This document shows, piece after piece, positions 28,440-39,591 of a DNA stretch of 64,000 nucleotides. The notes below the pieces were generated by a model. That model did no database searches and had not been told where the DNA came from. It saw only the letters and a program-made list of their open reading frames with translations. The DNA is from Brasenia schreberi (taxonomy: Eukaryota; Streptophyta; Magnoliopsida; Nymphaeales; Cabombaceae), in contig JAYKKT010000037.1 of assembly GCA_036023115.1 (NCBI GenBank), forward strand, positions 2,044,501 through 2,108,500, written 5' to 3'. Each line of letters opens with the position of its first letter. Position 1 is the first letter of the stretch. Made by a program: the position numbers and the translations under genes.

Positions 28440-31400
28440 TGTAGACGCGCGAAAATCTCCGCCTCTTGGCTTTCTTAGGGCCTGGAGCGGATCCTCTCGT
28501 GTGTCTAAGGCCGATTTATATAAACAGGGCATGCCAGCTAGCTTACCTAAGCTAGCGAAGATATATTTTAAGCTGACTTCTAATCGTGGCGACTGTGAGC
28601 AAGTGAGCTCTTGTCGTCGCAGACCTTCTTGCACCGATGCACAAGGGTCAGTTTGTACGCTTTGAAAAACTGAGTTTTAGGGTATAGAAAGCCTACGAAG
28701 CGGTTCGAGGTGTCTAATTCGGATCTTTTAGATACGATTGCATATTTTAGATCACGTGGATTTGCACGTGCCTAAGTCTTTCTTTTTATCCCTTGATGGG
28801 CCTCCTAAGTGTGTGTTATGAACACTCCACTACATGGGGCGAATTTTGAGCGGGAGTACGGGACTTGCTTCGATGCAATATGCGTCCTACCTCGTGGTAT
28901 GGCGTAGATGCAATGCAAACTCACGCTACTCCAAAGGGAAAACCCGAATGTAAAGACAATGCCGAAGGGAAATAACCGAAGGGAAATGACTTGTAATGTA
29001 AATGCCGAAGGGAGATATGTATATAGGGTATATACGTGCCCTTACTTGGGTCTTGCAAATAAGAGTGAAGGCTCAATGTGGGTGCGTGCTTGAATTGAAA
29101 GACTTACACACACGACATGAAATAAAACCCAAATATAACTTGCAGTATGGCCTTGATTAAGGTCTTGGGAATAAGAGCGAAAGCTCAATGTGTGTGAGTG
29201 CTTGAATTGAAGTACTACGCACACAACATGAAATTAAACCCAAATATAACTTGCAGTATGGCCTTGATTAAGGTCTTGGGAATAAGAGCGAAAGCTCAAT
29301 GTGTGTGAGTGCTTGAATTGAAGTACTACGCACACAACATGAAATTAAACCCAAATAGTATAACACGGCCCTTACTTGGGTCTTTCAAATAAGAGCGAAG
29401 GCTCAATGTGTGTGAGTGCTTGAATTGAAAGACTTACACACACAACATGAAATGAAAACCCAAATAGTATAGCTCGGCCCTTACTTGGGTCTTTCAAATA
29501 AGAGCGAAGGCTCAATGTGTGTGAGTGCTTGAATTGGTTGACAATGCTCCGTTATTACAACCCCGTATCAAATTTAATTAACTTAAGCAAGTCTACAAAT
29601 GAGGACCGAGTTAGGCACTTACTTATAGCTGGTCCGGAGGTGACTTGCTTGAGCTTGGGCGTCGCCTTGTGCTGCAAAAGGGAGCTCCGCGAAGTTGAAC
29701 GGTAAGGGGAGGTGCTGGCTGGATGTCTTTAGTGTGCGGAAGAGGCGCCTTGAAGATGACCGGCTACTTAGGACGAGTGCTGCCTTGGCGTGTGGGGCTA
29801 AGGTGAGTATGTAGGGTCACTAAGGAAGGCTTGTGGAGTTAGGGAGTATGACACTAAAGGGAGCCTAGGGGAAAGTAGGTGGCTGGCCGAATGGAGGTGA
29901 CAGTCGGTTGGAGTGGCCGACTAGGGGAACTTGATGGTGGCGGGTTACTAGTGTGGCTAGGAGTGGTGTAAGGGAAGGGAACTAGCTAGGAGATGGGGTA
30001 AGGTGGTAGTGGGTGTAGTGGGATGATATGGGCAGGTTTTAGGAAGTGGGGTGGAGTGTCCGGGTGTAGCTAGGGTGTCTAGGTGGTGACGGGTAGTTAG
30101 GATGGTTATGGCCTGGCCGAGTGGGAGTGGTGGCGGCAATGAATGGCTGGTGTTAGGGTAGGGTGGTGGTAGTATAGGTGGCTGAGAGTGGAGGGGGAGT
30201 GGAGAAGAGGTGAGATGGAGTATGGGATACTAACCAGCGGTGATGGGAGGCGGCGGGTGGTTGAGGAGCAGCCAGGTGTGGTGGATTGGCTGGTTCGGCC
30301 GGATGAAGAGGATGGCGATGTGGACCCCGGCTGGAGTGGTGGTGGTGGTGGTGGTACTCGGCTGGGAGATAGTGGCGCAAGTGGTGGCTGGCTGTGGGGC
30401 AAATGGAGCAAGGTTGGAGTCGGCTGGGCTGGGAAGTGGAGGACCCAAGGTGATGGAAGATGGGGAAAACCCGCCCCTTAGGGGGGGGGTTTATAGGGCT
30501 GCAAGGGGCGGTTGGGGCTGGTATTAGGGTAGTGGTTAGGTGGTCTAGGGGTGGTGGTATGGTGGTAAGGTGGGCTGGAAAATGTAGGGCCAGATATTTT
30601 AAATACAAGGGGTTTGGGTAGGTTGTGTGCTAGGGGTGGTTTAGAGGTTTAGGGTTTAGCTAGGTGGGTTGGTTTTAGGGTGAGGTTTAGTGAGGTAGGT
30701 TAGGTGATTAGGCTAGGATTAGGTTAGGTTTAGGGAAATTAACCTAGGTTTAGGGAAGGATTAGGGAAGTGGGTTAGGTGATTAGGTTGGGATTAGGCCG
30801 GGATTAGGGAAGTGGGTTAGGTGATTAGGCTCAGATTAGGACCGGATTAGGGTGGAAGGCTAGGATTAGGTGTTTTTAGTTAGGATTAGGTGAAGGAGCT
30901 CCCTTTGCATGGCCCATAGACCCTAATCACATCATGTTGGTGCAACCCTAGGTTAGGTTTTGGCTAATTACAAGCTAAACCCACTTAATTAGGCTAACCC
31001 ACATGAACCCCAAACTTGACACACAAGTCAAGCTTAATTACAACACACACTTGATCTTATCCTCCCCCACTCTCTCTCATGCCCATAATCCCATGTGAAA
31101 TTCAAGTGGGCCCCACCTCCATTTATGAGAAGGTGATGTGGGCCATGGATATGGATATTGGATTGGATCTCTAGATCCAAATCCAAATCTAAGTCCACAA
31201 ATGGGTTTGGATTGGGATCTGGATATATATGGTCCAGATCTGATCCAAACTGAATTCTGACTCCTTCGAGCTGTGTTCGAAACGAATGGTTTGTGCGGGG
31301 TCTGACATCATCAGTACTCCGTCTGGGTCTTTGCCAACATGATCGTCCGTCTCTGTTTTCGCCTTCCGGAGATGATTTCAAAGGATGTTTTGATGATAAT

Positions 31401-31720
31401 AGGGTCTTGGACGTTCGAGATCCTGGGGGTGGATTTGATACGAGAGTTGCTGTGCCGGGCTTGACATGTGCTCCGGTTCCGGGCTCTCCTTAGCTTTCCT
31501 GGTCCTGTCTTCCTTAGGCCAAAGCTGCTTCGGGGTTTCAAAACATGTTTTAAAAAGGTTTTCAAAGTTATATTATATATTTTTGAAATATAAAGTTCAA
31601 AACATATGTACAGGGTTGCCTGGAAGGCTCCTGGGTTTCCAGACTCAAAATGGCCCTTTGGGGCTGCTTTTACAAAACCAGATGGATTTGAGGAATTCGA
31701 GCGATTTCGAGGTGTTTACA
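28440..31720 (-). repeat. Left (3') LTR of E2 (family A, 3281 bp)
   Basis: Begins TGTAGACGCGCG and ends GGTGTTTACA at the polypurine tract (31721-31734). Features: U5 hairpin 28620-28655, five 111-bp-type units (phrases at 29063, 29175, 29286, 29393 and 29502), TTTATAG with a G-run 30481-30496, evening element 30592-30600 and a TTAGG-rich tract 30600-30890. The left part of the GGGGTTGTAATAACGGAG block is shortened near 29540. The proline-rich frames near 29957-30608 are not genes. Confidence 0.9.
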
Positions 31721-31766
31721 GATGCCCCTCTTTGACCTTGTCCAAATCGATTTGGATAAGGGCAAA

Positions 31767-32640
31767 GATGACAAACACCCCTTTCAATGTCTCCCTAGAT
31801 CTAGCCACGAAGAATATGGGATCGCCCCAATCTTTAGCAAAATCTCAATTTACAAACTCTGGTAGGAGGAGATATCACGCCAAAGGGATTTTACTATGGA
31901 ATCTGGTCCTAAATGGGATCATGTTTATGCAAGTACCATGCGTGGGATGCAGATGCATGACATGGGTGTGGTGCCAAGAGTGGCGACCTCCCAGAGACCA
32001 GATGTGGTCGAACTCTAGAGACTTACAAGGTCTACTGCTCCAAGTGAGCAAATCCTATGATGTTCGATGTTTGATTTTCAAAATTTATTTACAAAAACTA
32101 TTTACAAAAGGGACAACTGTCTTGAGTCTCGATCCTAAGGATCTCGAGCTCTTCGTGTTTGCCCTTGTTTGAGTCTTAACACTCGCTTATCTAGCAGAGG
32201 TTTTATAAGAAAACAAGCTATATTTCGAATTCCTACGCCTTACTCGAAACATCGAATTCTCAAACAAGACGAAATTCAAGTAAGTAAATCCTATTTTTAC
32301 TTTAGGATTCCTCGAAATGAACCATGCTTTAGCTTGGGATAAGCCAGGGATGGGAAAGAGATACCACGGTCCCTTCTGAAGCGTCCCGTGGTTTAAGGCA
32401 TAGAAGGCGGAAAACTGCTCTTTTTGAGCTTTTTGGCCTCTTTTTCCTTTTTTTCATAGAGGGTCTCCCTTTGGGAGTATTTTTTCTTTAATCCCTCTTT
32501 TTCATAAGAGAATCGATTTTTCTTTTGAATTCTGGTTTCTTTCTTTTGGGAAAGAGCCTTTTGAACGGGAAATTCCCTTTGTTTGGGCCGTGTTTTTCCT
32601 TTTGGAAGTAGAAGGGAAGAGGGGAAGACTTATCCCAAGC
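31767..32640 (-). other. E2 3' untranslated region
   Basis: Colinear with E1 7341-8245, with small indels. Near 32640 a segment of about 26 bp present in E1 (CACTCGATCCATTCCAGATC and flanks) is missing between two GCCTA copies. It contains the conserved hairpin (32363-32392). Confidence 0.75.
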
Positions 32641-32644
32641 CTAT

Positions 32645-32878
32645 TTAGAAATAGCACGTACTACTTGCAAGTATCTTGCTATGTTGAACTAGGCCTTTCT
32701 TTGTAAGAAGAAGGATTTTGAAATGCAACCACGATTTTGAAAACTCCACTCTTTCACAAGTGCGAATTCTCTCACTTAGGGTCACACGAGTTCGCCTTTG
32801 CACCTTATTTACACGTCTCAGGGCAGCTATCCCTTTCAAATTTTCGAAAAACTGGAATTTAATCCAGATCCTACACAT
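32645..32878 (-). CDS. 77-residue open frame overlapping the integrase end (E2), uncertain
   Basis: Same start context and identical predicted residues as 8246-8479 in E1. It lies in the E1/E2 near-identity patch. No recognisable domain; likely not a real protein. Confidence 0.22.
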   Translation of the reverse strand: MCRIWIKFQFFENLKGIAALRRVNKVQRRTRVTLSERIRTCERVEFSKSWLHFKILLLTKKGLVQHSKILASSTCYF

Positions 32879-34244
32879 GATACTTCTTTAAGTATTGAAT
32901 ATTGATAGGATCTGCTAAATTCCTACCTTCTACATCGATCAACCAATACGAATTGTTCGTAGTGGTTGCTCGTACAACATAGGGTCCATCCCAGTTGGGG
33001 CGCCACTTGCCTAGGGGGTGTGGGCCACGATGGTGGATGGTTTTTAAGACCAGATCTCCCACTTCAAAGTGGCGAGGTCTCATGTGTTTGGTATAATGTC
33101 GGGCTATCCTTTGCCGGTATGCACGATCATGATCCATGGCAAGGAGTCGCCTCTCATCTAGCAAATCTAGTTCGGCCATCCTAGCATGCTGAAGCGTCTC
33201 TAGGGGGAGGTCGAGTGCAATGGATGTATGGAATGAATGCAGTTGGGTATGAATGGGAAGAATGGCGTTTGTGCCATGGACCAATTCGAATGGTGTGGCA
33301 TTCGTGGTTGTCCGGATGGAAGTCCTATAAGCCCATAAGGCTTCATCCAGCTTCTCGTGCCACGTCCTACCCTTCTCTAAAGTCTTCTCAATTATGCTAA
33401 TGAGAGTCTTATTTGTGGCTTCAGCTTGGCCGTTGCCTTGAGGGTAGTAGGGTGAAGAGAAGTAGTGAGTTATGCCATACGTGTTACACAACTTAACCAT
33501 CCACTCGTTCTTGAATGGGGTACCATTATCAGACACAAGGTCTCGTGGAACCCCAAATCGAGCCAAGATATTCCTCCGAATGAAAGCCACCACATGTTGC
33601 CCCATCACGTTGGTTAGGGATATGGCTTCCACCCACTTGGAGAAATACTCCGTGGCTGCTAAAATAAATCGATGCCCATTCGAGGCCTTTGGAAATATTG
33701 GGCCTACAATGTCAAACGCCCACATGGTAAATGGCCAGGGGCTGACCACGGAATGCAATGCAGATGAAGGGATATGAATGGCGTGCCCATGCACTTGACA
33801 TGGATGACACTTCCTAACATGATCGTGACAATCCTTTTTCAGGGTGGACCAAAAATAGCCCCCTCTAAGTATTTTCATTGCCATCATGTTGGCATTAACA
33901 TGACCTCCACATTCTCCATCGTGGAATTCATGCATCACTATCCTAGCCTCCTCTAGGTCGATACACCTAAGCAGATTGCCGGTAAAGCTTTTTTTGTATA
34001 AAACCCCACCCAGAATGGTGTATCAGGTCGAAATCTTACGAATGAATGCCTTATCCTTGGATGTGGCATCCTCGGCGAATCCCCCATTTTCTAAAAATTG
34101 TTTTATGTCATAAAACCAGGGTTTTTCAATAGACTCTGGGTTATTTTGGCAAATGTCCAAGTCATGTGTGGATGGGTGGGGCGCATGCCATATTTCCAAA
34201 GATCTGGTCCCTAAAATGGGATCGACCTTCAGGGCTGAACCCAA
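32871..34244 (-). pseudogene. E2 integrase (one nonsense codon)
   Basis: From 33938 down the frame is open: HHCC (HEFHDGECGGH to KCHPC), core D (FDIVGP), D (SDNGTP) and E (GQAEATNK), ending YLKKYHV. The upstream part (34023-34244, LEIWHAPHPSTHDLDICQNN) is cut by TGA at 34023, where E1 has CGA (Arg) in STRY. Both parts are in the same frame. One residue near the core is changed (THYFSSPYY for THHFSSPYY in E1). Confidence 0.88.
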
Positions 34245-34304
34245 GGAGGAGAGGGCATCGGCGATGCCATTGTCCTCTCTTCCTACGTGTGTGAGTTTAC
34301 ACGA

Positions 34305-36469
34305 CTAGAAGGATTGGACCAATCGAGTGGCCAACTCATGATACGGAAGTAGTTTTTCATTACATACTTGCCAAATTTTTAAAACCTGGTTTATGACAAG
34401 GAGCGAATTTCCAAAGACCTCGATGCATGATTCCCCTAGAGTTTTCGAAATTCTTAAGCCTTGTATGAGTGCTTCATACTCAGCTATGTTGTTGGAACAT
34501 TCGAAATCTAAGCGGACTGCTATAGGAATCTCACCCTTTTCAGGGGAGATGAGGATGACCCCGGCACCAGCCCCTCGTTGGTTTCGTGCCCCATCGAAGT
34601 GCATCTTCCACACTTGGTTTTCGAAATTATTTGCCAAAATATGGTTTTGAAAATGGTTTTGCAATATGCCTTCGTCAGGCATTTCAATAAGTGTGGGATA
34701 TGCGTCCTCTAAGGGGAACTCAGGCACGTAATCTGCTAGGGCTTGCCCCTTAATGGAGATCTGGTGATGGTATTTCAGATCATACTCCATTAGAAGGAGT
34801 TGCCATTTGCCCAATCTACCCGTGAGAATGGGTTTTTCGAATAAGTGCTTGATTGGATCAAGCTTGGATACTATCCAGATCTCATGATCTAGGAAATAGT
34901 ATCTGAATTTCTGGCAGGCCCAGACTAGGGCCAAGCACGTCTTCTCCATGGCTTGATAATTTCGTTCATAAGCCAAGAGAGTTTTCGAAATGTAGTAGAT
35001 GGCATACTCCTTATGGGTGTCGTCCTCGTATTGAGCCAATAGGGCTCCTAAAGCATTCGCATGCACGAAGATGTAAAGCAAAAGTGGTTTTCCTTGCTTT
35101 GGAGGATTCAAAACGGGGGGATTAACCAAGTACGCCTTTATTCTCTCGAAGGACTTCTGGCATTCGTCATCCCATAAGAATTTCGTGCCCTTCCTCAACA
35201 GCTTGTTGAAGGGTTCGCATCTAGTCGCCAGATTCGATATGAATCGGCGAACGGATTGTAAACGACCCTGGAGGCTACGGATTTGAGTGAGATTGGAGGG
35301 TGGAGCCATGTCTATGATAGCTGGACACTTAGAGGGGTCGACTTCTATACCCCTTTGGCTCACCATAAAGCCCAGAAGCTTCCCTGATTCTACCTTGAAT
35401 ATATATTTTTGAGGGTTTAGCTTTACTTTGTAAAGCCTAAGCCTTTCGAAAATCTTAGGCAAACATTCGATATGAGTGCATCGGGTTTTAGATTTTGCCA
35501 AGAGATCATCTACATACACTTCTACGAGCTCATGAATTTGATCATGGAAGATCGTGGTCATGGCTCTTTAGTATGTTGCGCCGGCATTTTTCAAACTAAA
35601 GGGCATGACTGTATAGCAGTACATGCCCCACGGTGATTTGCAGTACTATCGACTATCAAATCTATGTTTGGTAAAGGATAGTTATCCTTTGGAGTGGCTT
35701 TATTCAGGTTTCTGAAATCGATGCATATTCGAATTTTCCCATTGGTTTTTTGAACTACAACGATGTTTGATAACCAATCAGAATACGCAATGGGTTTTAT
35801 AAATCCGGCCTTTAACAGATCTTCTAAACCCTCTTTAACTTGCGTGTGTACGTTCGGGTGTATTTTTCTAAGCTTCTGCTTTATGGGTTTTACATCCGCA
35901 TCTAAGGGAAGACGATGCTCGACAATGCTGGGGTCTATGCCCGGCATGTCTTCATACGTCCATGCAAACACATCTAAATAGGTTCGTAGAAATGCAATGA
36001 ATGATGATCTTTCATGTTCATGCAAACATGTGCCTATCTTGATGAGTTTGGGATTAGAATCACTCCCTAGGTTCACCTCTATGAAATCTCCTCCTACTGA
36101 ATTGGAAGGTCTTTCAAAATCGAGAATTTTATGAAATTCTGAGAGCTCAGAAGTGGGATCTTCCTCAAGGGGATCCACTTCTGGGCTTCGATCATTCTCA
36201 TGGGTTATAGACCCAAGGAAATTTGATGCGTGAGTTTTCAAAAGACCTGGTTTTATACTTGGATTTTCAATCGATTTCAAAATTTTTGGTCTGGCTATGC
36301 AGACGACATTTCTTTCGAAATCTTTTTCTTTTTCCGAAGTCCTACCAGGAGCAGCTATGTACAAAATCTTTTTGGTATTTTGTAGATTGTCGATTTTTTT
36401 GGGTTTTTGCAAAACAAGAACTTTAGGAACTATACAAACTACTCTATTTTCGAGTTTTTGATTTTCCAT
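34305..36469 (-). pseudogene. E2 reverse transcriptase and two RNase H domains (deleted motif A)
   Basis: First frame 35591-36469: linker, LYIAAPG block and the RT start through RICIDFRNLNKATPKDNYPL. At about 35633 a 98-bp segment present in E1 (11234-11331) is missing. It carries the FSFMDGYSGYNQI motif with the first catalytic Asp and throws the frame. A TAA (CAA in E1, TYQRAM) lies near 35567. From 35561 the frame is open through YVDD, RNase H 1 and RNase H 2 (MHFDGARNQRGAGAG to GNSLLVINQVLKIW) to a TAG at 34305 where E1 has CAA. Confidence 0.9.
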
Positions 36470-36580
36470 TGTTTTTGGTTTTTGCCCTTTTTCGATTTTT
36501 TGATTTTAAATTTTCCAAATGTTTTTGTATTTTTATGAAAGGGATCTTCCATCATACCTACAAAGGGAAAACACTACGGG

Positions 36581-37126
36581 TTAGACTCGAAATAAGAGGT
36601 CTAAATCGTAGGTCTTTTCTAGGGTAAGTTCTAGGGCACCCTTGACCCAGGTGGTCACAGGGGGTGGCTCTGGCAGTATTTTGGGAGTATAGCCGATCCC
36701 ATATCGGCTTGGGTTGGCCCTAGGAAGGATGGGCTTTAGGAGACCCTGGTTTTGTGCCCCTAGACTTTTATAGGGCGTGTAGCCCATATTCAACAGCATG
36801 TTCCACGATTTTTTGTTTTTTGAAAAATTATGATACAAATCGTGGTCCTGGAACTTGCTGTCGTCCATATTGTGCTCGTATTGCTTTTTGTCCAGGGGTT
36901 TTGGAAATAAGGGATGTTTGGGTCTTCCTAGAAGGGTTAGGATGGGGAGGGGGCCTGCTTTGAGTGGCCCCTTCACATACACAACCTTCCTAGGGTTGTT
37001 TAACACGAGCCTTGGTGGCTCAACCATGGTCTGCCCCAAGTTAGCCTCATGGGCCTGGGAACTCGACAAACAAGGGGAGTTTATGATCCCCTGAAGCTGA
37101 GGGTGACTCTCACCTAGGATCACCAC
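36581..37126 (-). pseudogene. E2 protease tail and G-patch-like linker
   Basis: Same layout as E1 12273-12878: VILGESHPQLQGIINSPCLS, a proline-rich linker, NMLLNMGYTPYKSLGAQNQG, ending LDLLFRV then stop. A TAA at 37130 (CAG in E1) separates it from the upstream frame; the frames agree. A TTTTCCCTTTGTAGG block (minus, 36557-36572) follows the final stop. Confidence 0.8.
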
Positions 37127-37129
37127 GAC

Positions 37130-39451
37130 TTAGTCCCTAAAAGGGATCTTGACACACCTGTGGAAGGTGGATGGCACAGCGCACAAGTTGTGTATCCAGG
37201 GCCTTCCCAGCAACAGGTTATAATGGGGGTGGATGTCCAAGACATGGAACACCCCCGTGTGTCTGATCCCTCCCGTTTTCATCGGGAGTTCGATCGATCC
37301 TAAAGGTCTAGACGCATTCCCATCGTATCCAGTGATAACGATGGGGCTTGGGTTTACAGAAGTCAAGATGACTCCGATTTGATACGCCACATGAAGTGGA
37401 AGGATGTTGAGCCCTCCTCCCCCATCGACTAGGCACCTGTCCAAAGAGTGGTTATTCAGAACCACCTCGATATGCAGGGCCTGATTGTGGGACTCGTAGG
37501 GTCTGTCTACATCATCTTCCGAGAAAGTGATGGGCGATTTTGCTCCTATTGACGCCACTTGGTCAGACAGGGATTCAGGACTTATGTTCGAACTAACCTT
37601 AGCTCTTTCTAGAATTTTCTCTAGCACAAGTCTGTGCCTAGGCGAAGTTTGTATAAACTCTAGGATGGACATGTGGATAGGAATCTTTGAAAGATGGTTT
37701 TCGAAATCATAAGGGTTTAGGACGACTTTCCCATTGTCTACTTTCGGCAGAACTCTAGGAATACATGCTTTTGAGGGGCCAGGCACACTGACCACCTTTT
37801 TAGAACTTTGTAGGTGCGGGGGTTGATATATCCTCCCGGATCTAGTCACTTCCCCCACGACCAACCTAGGGTTCGCACTTAAATTGGCTCTAATTGAGAA
37901 TTTAGGAGCACCTTGAAGTTTTAAAACTGGTTTAGCCGAGGACTCAGCTCTTGTTGGTCCCCAAATGACTACTTGGGTGGGCTTCTTGTAAAGTACAAGA
38001 GTAGACGCACAAGTGGGTCGACCAGACTTTGACGATTGCGCTAGATTTTTCGAAAAGGTGAGGGTACATACCTCCTTTCCTTTCCCACAGCTACTGGCGT
38101 GCTTGGAAAAGGGTTCTTTGAAGATAGCTTGAGTTGGCTCAGGTTCCGCAGTGACCTAGAGTCGGCCCTCTGCTATCAAGTTCTTGATTTTGTTTAAAAG
38201 GGAGAAACAATGCTTTGTATCATGGCCTTTGAGACGATGATACTTGCAAAAACGATTTAAATATCCCCCTTTGGAAGTGACTCCCTTGGAGATTTCGGGA
38301 AGTTTAATCATGCCTTGGGCAAGTAGGAGGTCTAGGACCTCCGACACAAGTTGCCCCAGCGGTGTGTACTCCCGTTTTTCAATAGGCTTTTGAAAATTTC
38401 TCTCCCTTTTGTTTTCTAATTTTTCAAAATTCTTCGAAGTGCCCACCAGACCTGGATCCACCGGGACATTGGCGATTTTATGGGGCTTTGCCCCTTTGTC
38501 CATCGTGGGTAGCCCATAAGTGATGGGCTTTTCCAAGCGGGTTTTGAAAACAGCACTTTCTTTCCATAAATGATCGTATATCCCCTTTTTCAAGTTTGTT
38601 TTGAAAAGGGATGCTTTTTTGATCAACTTATGGAAAGTTGAGATTTCATGGAGCGAGAGAAGGGTCTTTAGCTCACTTTTAAAATTATCCAGGAAGAGCA
38701 TGACTGCGCATCCTTCGGATATTGGCTCTCGCACTTGGCCCAAAAGGGACCTCCATCGAATAATGAAGGCATGTACGTCTTCGTTCATGCCTTGCTTCGT
38801 ATCCCTTAAAGTGTTTAAAGTTGGCGTGACTTCCACGTTATGTGCAAATCTTTGCATGAAACAGTTCGCTAACTCTTCAAAAGTAGCGAACTAGCTTAAA
38901 TCGTAAGAAGCCAGCCATTTGGCAGTTGTGCCTTTAAGGGATAAAGGGAACCAATACACCCATTTCATCGAGTCCTTTTTCTTCTTATGGGCTCGACGCG
39001 AGAAAAGTTGCAAGTAAGACCTAGGGTCTCCCATGCCATCATACCGATGGAAGTTCGGTATTTCATCGTCATTGTCTATTTCGTAATCCATGAGGAGGAA
39101 ATCAGACAAGGCATAACTCCTTTTCTCTTTATTTTGCCCTTTCAGCAGCTGTTGTAGGGCTTTACGGTCCTTTTGTATGAAGGACTCGTGGTATTGGTTG
39201 CCTTCCATTACGGAGGCCTCTTTGTGCTTGTGAGGTTTTTTAGTTTTTTTCTTGGCCCTTTGTTCACCATTCGATGAACATGAATCGTCTACTTCAGCCT
39301 CTTGGCTGAGAGCATCTATTTTGGCCTCGAATTCCCTTCTCAAGTCCTCTATCTCGTCTAGTTTGATTTTATTTTTCCAAATCCTCCTAGAGTGAGAACT
39401 TGATGCGCATGAGCCTTGGCTCGACACTTCACTTGGGTTGGATTTTGACAT
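37130..39451 (-). pseudogene. E2 gag and protease (three nonsense codons)
   Basis: Starts MSKSNPSEVSSQGSCASSS. Stops: TAG at 38891 after KWLASYDLS (CAG in E1), TAG at 38156 in AEGRL.VT (CAG in E1) and the TAA at 37130. All segments are in one frame (for example 38857 to 37864 is 993 bases). The zinc knuckle CKYHRLKGHDTKHC and protease LVDGGGGLNILPL are intact, and the protease closes NLLLGRPWIHNL. It confirms that E1's TAG replaced Trp. Confidence 0.9.
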
Positions 39452-39568
39452 GTTTCAAGCTTTTCAAAATTCCTACGTATGAAGTACAATAAAGAAAGTT
39501 AAAAACTAACACCTTTTGGAAAATATTTTCACAAGATTCCTAAGGTAACTCGATTTTAAAAGACTCAA

Positions 39569-39586
39569 ATCCCACCGAGCGTGCCA
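39569..39586 (-). other. Primer binding site of E2
   Basis: The minus strand reads TGGCACGCTCGGTGGGAT, a transition-altered form of the E1 site, 5 bases from the LTR edge at 39592. Confidence 0.8.
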
Positions 39587-39591
39587 AATTC

